Assembly (NCBI GenBank): GCA_025358155.1
Contig: JANYKR010000060.1
Coordinates: forward strand, 1-33,765
Length of the DNA: 33,765 nt
DNA from: Betaproteobacteria bacterium
Lineage (GTDB): Bacteria > Pseudomonadota > Gammaproteobacteria > Burkholderiales > Burkholderiaceae_C
Direction: 5' to 3'
Under the pieces are notes generated by a model that ran no database searches, was not told the origin of the DNA, and was given only the letters and a program-made list of their open reading frames with translations. The translations under genes and the position numbers were made by a program. Below are positions 8,267 through 15,003 of this stretch, piece by piece; position 1 is the first letter of the stretch; each line of letters opens with the position of its first letter.

Positions 8267-10128
8267 GCACCGACACAGCCTGTACCGACACAGCCAGCCC
8301 CGCCCCCGCTGAACGCCGGGCCGCCCTGGCCCTGTTGGCGCACAGCGCCGCACCCGACGCACCGCTGCTGCGCCGTGCCGTGCTGTGGCTGGTGCTGGCG
8401 GCCGGGCTGGAGGCGCTGGGCCCGGTGTTGGGCAAGGCCTTCATCGACCACTACCTGCTGCCGCGCCATGCCGACCTGGGCGCGATGGCCGGCTTGCTGG
8501 GCGGTGCGCTGCTGGCCGGCTGGGTGGCCAGCGTGCTGCGCTACCGTCAGCTGGTGCAATTGGCCGGCGTGGCCATGCGCTCGGTGCAGCGGCTGCGCCA
8601 GCGGGTCTACCAGCATGTGCTGGGCCTGCCGATGGCCTACTTTGACCGCGCGCTGACCGGCGAGCTCGTCAGCCGGGTCACCAACGACACCGAGGCGGTC
8701 AAGACCTTGTACGTGCAGCTGATGTTCGTGATGCTCGACAGCGGCATCATGCTGGCCACCGTGCTGGTGACGATGGCGTTTTTGGCCTGGCGTTTGATGC
8801 TGGTGGTGGCGCTGCTGGTGCCGGCGGTGGTGGCCATCGTCTGGCTGTACCAGCGCCTGTCGGCCCCCGCCGTGGCCCGCACCCGGGCCCTGCGCAGCGA
8901 TATCAATGCCCAGGCGGCCGAATCAATCGCCGGCATGGCGGTGATCCAGGCCAGTGGCGCCGCAGGTCGGTTTGGCAGCCGGTTTGCCGCCACCAACCAG
9001 GCCCATCTGGCCTCGCGCCAGGTCGAGCTGCGCGCCAATGCCTGGCTGCTGCGCCCGGCGCTGGACTTTCTCAATGTCGCGATGCTGGCGGCGCTGATGG
9101 CGGTGGTCGGGCTGGGTCTGGGCGGCGACAGCGTGGGCGGCGGCGAGGCCGGCAGCGCAGTCGGCAGCCTGGGCGCGCTGGAGGTGGGCGTGCTCTACGC
9201 CTTTGTCAGCTACATCGGTCGGGTGACCGAGCCGCTGATCCAGATCACGATGCAGTTTTCGCAGCTGCAGCAGGCGGTGGTGGCTGCTGCCCGGGTCAAC
9301 CGGCTGCTGGCCGAGCCCTTGGCGCCGCAGGCCACCGCCGGCGGCCGGGTCAGCGCCGGCCACATCCAGGTGAACAAGCTCGACTTTGGCTACCAGCCCG
9401 GCCGGCCGGTGCTGCAAGGCCTGAACCTCGACATCCCGGCCGGCCAGTTTGTCGGCATCGTCGGCCACACCGGCAGCGGCAAGAGCACGCTGTTGTCGCT
9501 GCTGCTGCGCTTTTACCCGTCCGTGCCCGGTGCACTGCAGATTGACGGCTGGGGCGTCGAGCAGATCAATGACGCCGACTTTCACCAGGCCGTGGGCCTG
9601 GTGCCGCAAGAACCTTTCTTGCTGGCCGCCAGCGCCCGCGACAACATCACGATGGGCCGGCCGCTGGCCGCTGGCGCGCTAGAAGCCGCCGCCCGCGCCG
9701 CCCATGCCCATGACTTCATCGAGCGCCTGCCGCAGGGCTATGACACCCCGTTGGGTGAAGGCGGTGCGCGCTTGTCGGTGGGTGAAAAGCAGCTGATCGC
9801 GATGGCGCGTGCGCTGGCCGGCGGCCCGAAAATCCTGTTGCTCGACGAGGCCACCGCCCACATCGACAGCGAGACCGAGGGCCGGGTGCAGCAGGCGCTG
9901 ACAGCGCTGCACGGCCGCGTCACAGTGCTGGCGATAGCGCACCGGCTGTCCACCATCCGCGAGGCCGACCAGATCATCGTGCTCCACCACGGCCGCATTG
10001 CCGAGCGCGGCAGCCACAGCACGCTGATGGCGATCGAAGGCGGCCTCTACCAGCGCCTGGTCAAGCTGCAGCAATTGCAAGAAGGCGAGGACGCGGACGA
10101 TCCAGCGCCCAGCGCTGTCCATGGCTGA
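8263..10128 (+). CDS. mdlB: Heterodimeric ABC exporter, MdlB-type half (catalytic Walker B)
   Basis: A 621-residue permease/ATPase that pairs with the preceding half. Membrane segments fill about residues 35-320. The nucleotide-binding domain has Walker A GHTGSGKST (Lys407), Q-loop VPQEPFLLAASARDNI, a non-canonical signature LSVGEKQ, Walker B ILLLDEATAHID with an intact catalytic Glu529, and AHRLST. E. coli MdlB has the same pattern (LSVGQKQ plus DEATASID), so assignment to that half is firm. In heterodimers this half supplies Walker motifs to the active ATP site, which uses the partner's canonical LSGGQ. The first residues carry a two-copy repeat (TDTAC TDTAS), and a Gly-rich insert lies at about residues 285-310 between membrane segments. 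It begins inside the last codons of mdlA and overlaps the MFS gene by 8 nt, implying translational coupling. Confidence 0.92.
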   Translation: MSTDTACTDTASPAPAERRAALALLAHSAAPDAPLLRRAVLWLVLAAGLEALGPVLGKAFIDHYLLPRHADLGAMAGLLGGALLAGWVASVLRYRQLVQLAGVAMRSVQRLRQRVYQHVLGLPMAYFDRALTGELVSRVTNDTEAVKTLYVQLMFVMLDSGIMLATVLVTMAFLAWRLMLVVALLVPAVVAIVWLYQRLSAPAVARTRALRSDINAQAAESIAGMAVIQASGAAGRFGSRFAATNQAHLASRQVELRANAWLLRPALDFLNVAMLAALMAVVGLGLGGDSVGGGEAGSAVGSLGALEVGVLYAFVSYIGRVTEPLIQITMQFSQLQQAVVAAARVNRLLAEPLAPQATAGGRVSAGHIQVNKLDFGYQPGRPVLQGLNLDIPAGQFVGIVGHTGSGKSTLLSLLLRFYPSVPGALQIDGWGVEQINDADFHQAVGLVPQEPFLLAASARDNITMGRPLAAGALEAAARAAHAHDFIERLPQGYDTPLGEGGARLSVGEKQLIAMARALAGGPKILLLDEATAHIDSETEGRVQQALTALHGRVTVLAIAHRLSTIREADQIIVLHHGRIAERGSHSTLMAIEGGLYQRLVKLQQLQEGEDADDPAPSAVHG

Positions 10129-11464
10129 GGTACCGCAACTTGAGGCTGGCAACCCCCGGGCCGGGACACCGGAGCCCGGCTTGCTGCTCGAGCCCGATTT
10201 CCGGCGCTTTTTTCTGTCACGCCTGGCCGGCACCGCCGCCGGCCAGATGCTGCTGGTGGCGCTGGGCTGGCAGATGTACGACCTGACCGGCAGCGCCTGG
10301 GACCTGGGCCTGGTCGGCCTGGCGCAGTTTGTGCCCGCCCTGCTGCTGGCCTTGCCCGCCGGCCACCAGGTCGACCGGCATGACCGGCGGCGGCTGCTGG
10401 CAGCCGTGCTGGCACTGCAGGTGGTGGTGGCGTTGGGCCTGGCCACCGCCTCGGCCGCCGGGCTGATGGGTCGGGGCGCGCTGTTGGCAGTCTCGCTGGC
10501 GCTGGGCGGCTTGCGGGCGTTCCAGATGCCGGCCTCGCAGGCGCTGCTGCCGCAACTGGTGACGGGCGAGCGCCTGCCCCGGGCGCTGGCACTGTCCTCG
10601 GCTGCGTTGCAGGGCGCGATCATCGCCGGGCCGGCGCTGGGCGGTTTTGTGTATGCCGCCGGGGCCGGCGCGGTCTACGGTTTGTCGGCGCTGGGCTTTG
10701 CACTGGCCACCTGGTTTGTGCTGCGGCTGGTCAACCGCACACCGCCCCGGGCGCGCGAGCCGATGTCGATCCAGAGCTTGCTGGCGGGCCTGCATTTCAT
10801 CGCCCACCGCCCGGTGGTGCTCGGCGCGATGTCGCTGGACTTGTTTGCGGTGCTGCTGGGCGGCGCGGCGGCACTGCTGCCGATCTTTGCACGCGACATC
10901 CTGCACACCGGGCCCTGGGGCCTGGGCCTGCTGCGGGCTGCTCCCGCAGTGGGCGCGCTGGCCATGTCGCTGCTGCTGGCGCGCTGGCCTGTTGGCAGAC
11001 GCAGCGGCACCTGGTTGCTGGGTGCGGTGGCGGTCTACGGCGCAACCATGGTGGCGTTTGGCCTGTCCACCCACCTGGGGTTGTCGCTGGCGGTGCTGGC
11101 GGTGTCGGGTGCGGCCGACATGGTCAGTGTGGTGATCCGCCAGTCGATGGTGCAACTGGCCACGCCCGACGCCATGCGCGGCCGGGTCAGCGCGGTCAAT
11201 TCAGTGTTCATCGGTGCGTCGAACCAGCTCGGAGAATTCGAGTCCGGCGCCACGGCGGCCCTGTGGGGGCCTGTAGCATCGGTGGTTTGGGGCGGCGTGG
11301 GCACCGGGCTGGTGGTGCTGGCCTGGATTGGCCTGTTCCCGGCGCTTGCGCGGCATGACAGGCTGGTGCGGACAGCGGGCAACGAGACCGTGCAAGCCCC
11401 GCAGGATCAGCCACAAGACCCACCCCAGGACCATCACAACAGCGTTGCGACGCCACCTCGCTAG
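10121..11464 (+). CDS. MFS transporter (EntS-like efflux family)
   Basis: A 447-residue protein with a hydrophilic N-terminus of about 25 residues and then roughly 11-12 hydrophobic segments. FRRFFLSRLAGTAAGQMLLVALGWQMYDLTG-like sequence at the start and the loop motif DRHDRRRLL (about residue 87) match the MFS_3 group, which includes the enterobactin exporter EntS. AMRGRVSAVNSVFIGASNQLGEFESG near the end is also typical of this group. The C-terminal tail is hydrophilic with a Pro-Gln-Asp repeat (PQDQPQDPPQD). It starts inside the end of mdlB (8-nt overlap), so it belongs to the exporter operon and probably handles a related compound. The substrate is unknown, and no siderophore synthesis gene is nearby. 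Confidence 0.88.
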   Translation: MAEVPQLEAGNPRAGTPEPGLLLEPDFRRFFLSRLAGTAAGQMLLVALGWQMYDLTGSAWDLGLVGLAQFVPALLLALPAGHQVDRHDRRRLLAAVLALQVVVALGLATASAAGLMGRGALLAVSLALGGLRAFQMPASQALLPQLVTGERLPRALALSSAALQGAIIAGPALGGFVYAAGAGAVYGLSALGFALATWFVLRLVNRTPPRAREPMSIQSLLAGLHFIAHRPVVLGAMSLDLFAVLLGGAAALLPIFARDILHTGPWGLGLLRAAPAVGALAMSLLLARWPVGRRSGTWLLGAVAVYGATMVAFGLSTHLGLSLAVLAVSGAADMVSVVIRQSMVQLATPDAMRGRVSAVNSVFIGASNQLGEFESGATAALWGPVASVVWGGVGTGLVVLAWIGLFPALARHDRLVRTAGNETVQAPQDQPQDPPQDHHNSVATPPR

Positions 11465-11502
11465 CGGGGTGAGCTGCTCCGCAGCCATCAGGGAGTGAAC
11501 GC

Positions 11503-12732
11503 TTGACCCAGGGTTTGAACGAAGCCGACCTGCGCGGGTTGGCCAGCCTGCTCGACGGCTTTGGCATGGCGATCGGCCTGGCCGGTGCCGACGGCAGAGT
11601 GCAGCCGCTTGCCATCGCCGGCGCAACACCCGCTCTGCCCTTGCCCCGGCACGGCAGCCGGATCGCATCGATGACGATGACCGACGGTCGGCGCCTGGTG
11701 CTCAATGAGCGCGACCGGGCGCCAGAGCGCCGAGCCAGCGATGGCGGCGCCTCGCCTGCGTACGGCGCTGCGGCGGCCCAGGTGACCAACGTCGCAGCGC
11801 CGCTGACCGAGCGCCGCGCCGGCGCCGAGGCCGCCGACATCCGGTTTCGCCTGCTGGCCGAGCACTCGATGGACCTGATCGTTGCGGTGGACGCCGATCT
11901 GGCGATCCGCTACGCCTCGCCCGCCACCGCCACGATGCTGGGCCACGCGCCCGCCGACCTGTTGGGCCACACCCTGGCCGAACTGCTGGCCCCCGAGGAC
12001 CGCGCCGCCTTCATCGCCAGCCATTTCACCAACGCGGCGCGGCGCAGCAGCGCGCCCGACCTGTTCCGGGCCTTGCGCGCCGACAACAGCACGCTGTGGG
12101 TCGAGGCGCGGGTGGCCTCGCTGCCGGTCGGCAACGGCCTCGGTGACTACCTGGTCACCCTGCGCGATGCCGACCGCCGCAAACGCGCCGAAGACACCCT
12201 GAGCCAGATCAACGCCGAGCTGTCGACCCTGGCCTCGACCGACGCGCTGACCGGCCTGCCCAATCGCCGCCAGTTCGACGCCACCCTGCACAAGGAGTGG
12301 TACCGCGCGCTGCGCGACGCCGCGCCGCTGGGCTTGCTGATGATCGACGTGGACCGCTTCAAACCGCTCAATGACCGTTTCGGTCATCCGGTGGGCGATG
12401 CATTTCTGGCCCGGGTTGGCCGGGTCATCCGCGACAACGTGCGGCGCGCCGGCGACCTGGCCGCGCGCTACGGCGGCGAGGAGTTTGCGGTGGTGCTGCC
12501 GGGCACCGCACCGGCCGGTGCGCTGGAGATCGCCGAAGTGATACGCCGCGCGGTAGCGGCCACCGACACCCGCAACCTGGTCGAGGGCGGTTACCCGCTG
12601 ACGGTCAGCATCGGCGTGGCGGCGATGGTGCCGCTGGCCGGCGCGGGCTCGGCCACGCTGGTCAACAGCGCCGACGGCGCGCTCTACCAGGCCAAACGCA
12701 ACGGGCGCAACCGGGTCGAGTTGCTGGGCTGA
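11503..12732 (+). CDS. PAS-GGDEF diguanylate cyclase
   Basis: A 409-residue soluble protein. TTG 11503 is taken as start because GGGAG lies seven bases upstream and no ATG fits. Residues 1-105 form an uncharacterised, Ala/Arg-rich N-terminus, perhaps a degenerate sensor. A PAS domain covers about 112-230 (FRLLAEHSMDLIVAVDADLA ...), followed by a linker helix and a GGDEF domain (about 245-405) opening DALTGLPNRRQF. The active site is GGEEF (residues 324-328), the metal-binding DVDRFKPLND is present, and an RxxD inhibitory site (Arg315-Asp318) stands five residues before it, so synthesis of c-di-GMP with product feedback is expected. No EAL domain follows. It lies 38 nt after the MFS gene, likely the last gene of the exporter operon, which may link c-di-GMP to export. 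Confidence 0.92.
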   Translation: MTQGLNEADLRGLASLLDGFGMAIGLAGADGRVQPLAIAGATPALPLPRHGSRIASMTMTDGRRLVLNERDRAPERRASDGGASPAYGAAAAQVTNVAAPLTERRAGAEAADIRFRLLAEHSMDLIVAVDADLAIRYASPATATMLGHAPADLLGHTLAELLAPEDRAAFIASHFTNAARRSSAPDLFRALRADNSTLWVEARVASLPVGNGLGDYLVTLRDADRRKRAEDTLSQINAELSTLASTDALTGLPNRRQFDATLHKEWYRALRDAAPLGLLMIDVDRFKPLNDRFGHPVGDAFLARVGRVIRDNVRRAGDLAARYGGEEFAVVLPGTAPAGALEIAEVIRRAVAATDTRNLVEGGYPLTVSIGVAAMVPLAGAGSATLVNSADGALYQAKRNGRNRVELLG

Positions 12733-12733
12733 A

Positions 12734-12765
12734 GCCTGTGCGGGGCTGCCGCACCGGCGACAGGC
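12734..12765 (+). terminator. Nested stem-loop after the diguanylate cyclase
   Basis: GCCTGT (12734-12739) pairs with ACAGGC (12760-12765) and encloses GCGG/CCGC (12740-12743 with 12749-12752). A second small stem, GCCGG/CCGGC (12764-12768 with 12775-12779), overlaps its end. The structure begins right after the stop codon and precedes the crotonase gene. No T-tract follows, so its efficiency as a terminator is uncertain. Confidence 0.4.
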
Positions 12766-12832
12766 CGGTCAGAGCCGGCATGCCAGGATGCGCGCCTGAC
12801 CCCGCTCCCCGCCACTCCCTCTCAAGGCGCCC

Positions 12833-13672
12833 ATGACCACCGACCTGCTGCTGACCGAGATCCACCCCGCCGGCTACGCCGTGTTGACCCTGAACCGGCC
12901 GCAGGCCATGAACGCGCTGAGCAAGGCGCTGATGACCGCGCTGGCCGAGGCGGTGGACCGCCTGGCCGCCGATCCTGCCGTGCGGGTGCTGATCCTGACC
13001 GGTGCCGGCCGGGCCTTCAGTGCCGGGCTGGACCTGAAGGAGATTGGCGCCGGAAAAGGCAGCCTGGGCAGCTTGCCGGCCGCCGAGGGCAGCCTGGGCA
13101 GCCGGCCGGCCGCCGAGGGCAGCTTGGGCGGAACGGACGCTCAGCCGGTGGGCGACCCGGTGGCCGCGCTCGGCCGCTTCCCCGGCCCGGTGATTGGCGC
13201 CATCAACGGCGCGGCGGTGACCGGTGGTTTTGAGTTGGCGCTGGCCTGCGATGTGCTGCTGGCCTCGACCCAGGCCCGGTTTGCCGATACCCATGCCCGC
13301 ATCGGCGTGGCACCGGGCTGGGGGCTGTCGCAAAAACTCAGCCGTGCGATCGGGCCGTACCGGGCAAGAGAGGTGTCGTTCACTGGCAACTGGGTCAGCG
13401 CCGAGCAGGCTGCCGCGTGGGGCTTTGTGAACCGGGTGCTGCCACCCGAGGGCTTGCTGGCCGCCGCCCGTGAGCTGGCGACCGACATGCTGGGCACGCT
13501 GCCGGCCATGCTGCTGCGCTACAAGGCAGTGATCAATGACGGCTACGCCCTGACCTACAGCGACGGCCTGGCGCTGGAAAAAACCCGCGCCCGCGCGTTC
13601 AACGCCCAGGTTGAATCGGCCGACGTGGAGCAGCGGCGCGAGGCGGTGCGCGCGCGCAATCGAAGCACCTGA
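12833..13672 (+). CDS. Enoyl-CoA hydratase/isomerase (crotonase) family protein with repeat insert
   Basis: A 279-residue crotonase-fold protein. The first oxyanion-hole segment is GRAFSAGLDLKEIG (about 59-72) and the second is INGAAVTGGFELALACD (about 124-140), where Glu134 matches the first catalytic Glu of rat enoyl-CoA hydratase. The second catalytic Glu (rat Glu164) is replaced by His154 in FADTHARIGVAPGWG, a pattern seen in a common bacterial subgroup annotated as hydratase without proof. Strict hydratase activity is therefore doubtful; isomerase, hydrolase or lyase action on an acyl-CoA is possible. Between the two motifs lies an insert of about 25 residues made of GSLGS[L/R]PAAE repeats. 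The insert falls in the loop that varies most in length in this fold. The gene stands alone on the plus strand, convergent with the DUF3149 gene. Confidence 0.85.
   Translation: MTTDLLLTEIHPAGYAVLTLNRPQAMNALSKALMTALAEAVDRLAADPAVRVLILTGAGRAFSAGLDLKEIGAGKGSLGSLPAAEGSLGSRPAAEGSLGGTDAQPVGDPVAALGRFPGPVIGAINGAAVTGGFELALACDVLLASTQARFADTHARIGVAPGWGLSQKLSRAIGPYRAREVSFTGNWVSAEQAAAWGFVNRVLPPEGLLAAARELATDMLGTLPAMLLRYKAVINDGYALTYSDGLALEKTRARAFNAQVESADVEQRREAVRARNRST
13058..13131 (+). repeat. 30-bp in-frame tandem repeat inside the crotonase gene
   Basis: Two full copies, 13058-13087 and 13088-13117, differ by two bases (CTTG against CCGG near the middle), and a partial third copy runs to 13131. Each encodes GSLGS, then Leu or Arg, then PAAE. 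Because the unit is 30 bp, gain or loss of copies keeps the reading frame. The near-identity at DNA level points to a recent duplication. Confidence 0.9.
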
Positions 13673-13699
13673 GACACAGCCCATGAGGCCGCGCCTGAC

Positions 13700-13861
13700 T
13701 CAGTGCGGCGCTGTCGCCTCACGGGCTGCACGCTCGCCGTCCTCGCGGATGTGGCGGGCCATGTAGCGGGCAAAGAACACACCCATGCCCAGGGTGAAGA
13801 CGAGCACGCCCGCGCTCATCAGGCCGTAGTCGGTGGTTAAAAAATCTTGCAAGGCATGCAT
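13700..13861 (-). CDS. DUF3149 small membrane protein
   Basis: A 53-residue frame from ATG 13861 to TGA at 13700, preceded by AGGAG six bases upstream. The protein starts MHALQDFLTTDYGLMSAGVL, crosses the membrane once (about residues 15-33, ending GMGVFFARY) and ends in a charged tail (RHIREDGERAAREATAPH). The pattern 'L-T-T-D-Y-G-L-M-S, hydrophobic, G-M-x-V-F/Y-F' matches the DUF3149 family of short single-pass proteins common in Beta- and Gammaproteobacteria; their function is unknown. It is convergent with the crotonase gene and upstream of nothing else on its strand in this gap. Confidence 0.85.
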   Translation of the reverse strand: MHALQDFLTTDYGLMSAGVLVFTLGMGVFFARYMARHIREDGERAAREATAPH

Positions 13862-13884
13862 GGTGGGCTCCTGTGACTGACGAT

Positions 13885-13917
13885 GCCCGATCTGACGCCT
13901 GACCTGGGCGATCGGGC
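13885..13917 (-). terminator. 8-bp inverted repeat after phosphofructokinase
   Basis: GCCCGATC (13885-13892) and GATCGGGC (13910-13917) are exact inverted repeats, with a short inner GCC/GGC pairing. The structure starts 10 nt after the phosphofructokinase stop on the minus strand and lies just before the ribosome-binding site of the DUF3149 gene. It may end the upstream transcript or act as an operator for the small gene. No T-tract is present. Confidence 0.45.
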
Positions 13918-13927
13918 TTGCGTTGGG

Positions 13928-14989
13928 TCAAGACCCTAGCGACACACCCAGCCCGCGCACCGCCGCCAGCAGCGGATGATCCAGCGGCACCGGCCGGTTG
14001 CGACCGGCCACGCTGGCCATCTCCACACTGGTCACGCTGTTGCCCTGCAAGGCCACCATACGGCCAAATTGGCCGGCGCGCACCAACTCGGCCGCATGCC
14101 AGCCAAACCGGGTGGCCAGCACCCGGTCAAACGGCGTGGGCGAGCCACCGCGCTGCACATGGCCCAGCAAGGTGGCCCGCACCTCGGTGCGCAGCTGCGG
14201 TTGCAGCTGGTGGGCCAGCAAGGCGCCCACGCCGCCCAGGCGCAGCGGATCGGGGCTGTCGGCCAGGGTCTGCGCCACCGTGAGCTGGCCGCCCTCGGCC
14301 CGGGCACCTTCGGCGACGCAGATCAGGGTGTAGCCCTCGCGCGACTCCCGGGCCCGGCAGCGCTGGACGACGGCGTCCAGCCGGTAGGGCAGCTCGGGCA
14401 GCAGGATCACGTCGGCGGCCCCGGCCAGGCCACCCTCCAGCGCAATCCAGCCGGCATAGCGGCCCATGGTCTCGGCAATCATCACCCGGCCGTGGCTGCG
14501 GGCGGTGGTCTCCAGCCGGTCCAGCGCTTCGGCCACCACCGCCACCGCGCTGTCAAAACCAAAGCTGCGGTCGGTGTGGCACAGGTCGTTGTCGATGGTC
14601 TTGGGCACGCCCACCACGGGCAGACCCAGCTTTGAGAGGCGGTGGGCAATCGCCATGGTGCCGTCGCCGCCCACCGCCACCAGCGCATCCAGCCCCAGCG
14701 ACCGGGCGTAGGCCAGCGCCTGCGACGACACATCGGCACCCGCCGCGCCGAAGTAGTTGAACGGGTCGCACTTGTTGTGGGTGCCCAGGATGGTGCCGCC
14801 CTGGGCCAGGATGCCGGCCACCGTCGGTACGTCCAGGGCCAGCACCTCCTGGGTGATCAAGCCCAGGAACCCGCGCCGGATGCCAGTGACGCGCGCGCCG
14901 CACTCATGCACCAGCGCCAGCGTGACCGCTCGGATCACCGCATTCAGGCCGGGGCAATCGCCCCCGCCGGTAAGGATGCCTACATGCAT
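13928..14989 (-). CDS. pfkA: 6-phosphofructokinase (PFK-A superfamily, Gly/Lys active-site type)
   Basis: A 353-residue phosphofructokinase that phosphorylates fructose 6-phosphate in glycolysis. The start MHVGILTGGGDCPGLNAVIR gives the glycine-rich phosphate-binding region; GGDGT is at 107-111, PKTIDND at 129-135 with catalytic Asp133, MGRYAGWIA near 168, and LGHVQRGGSPTPFDR near 275. At the two positions that help set the phosphoryl donor (E. coli Gly104 and Gly124) this protein has Gly110 and Lys130. Known PPi-dependent enzymes usually have Asp and Lys, while ATP enzymes have Gly and Gly; the Gly/Lys type is found in actinobacterial ATP enzymes, so ATP is favoured but not proved. It starts 14 nt after the S10 peptidase stop, so co-transcription is likely. 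Start ATG 14989 has a weak ribosome-binding site. Confidence 0.93.
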   Translation of the reverse strand: MHVGILTGGGDCPGLNAVIRAVTLALVHECGARVTGIRRGFLGLITQEVLALDVPTVAGILAQGGTILGTHNKCDPFNYFGAAGADVSSQALAYARSLGLDALVAVGGDGTMAIAHRLSKLGLPVVGVPKTIDNDLCHTDRSFGFDSAVAVVAEALDRLETTARSHGRVMIAETMGRYAGWIALEGGLAGAADVILLPELPYRLDAVVQRCRARESREGYTLICVAEGARAEGGQLTVAQTLADSPDPLRLGGVGALLAHQLQPQLRTEVRATLLGHVQRGGSPTPFDRVLATRFGWHAAELVRAGQFGRMVALQGNSVTSVEMASVAGRNRPVPLDHPLLAAVRGLGVSLGS

Positions 14990-15003
14990 GGCCGAGCGCC
15001 GGT

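Noticed and set aside
7169-8362. 397-codon minus-strand frame with a GVGIGVGIGV-type repeat
   Set aside because: It is the reverse reading of the mdlA ATPase domain and its Asp-rich repeat tail; no start signal or family motif.
13058-13131. Possible CRISPR-like array or mobile-element scar in the crotonase gene
   Set aside because: The repeats are directly adjacent, lack spacers, keep the frame and have no associated cas or transposase gene; a simple tandem duplication explains them.
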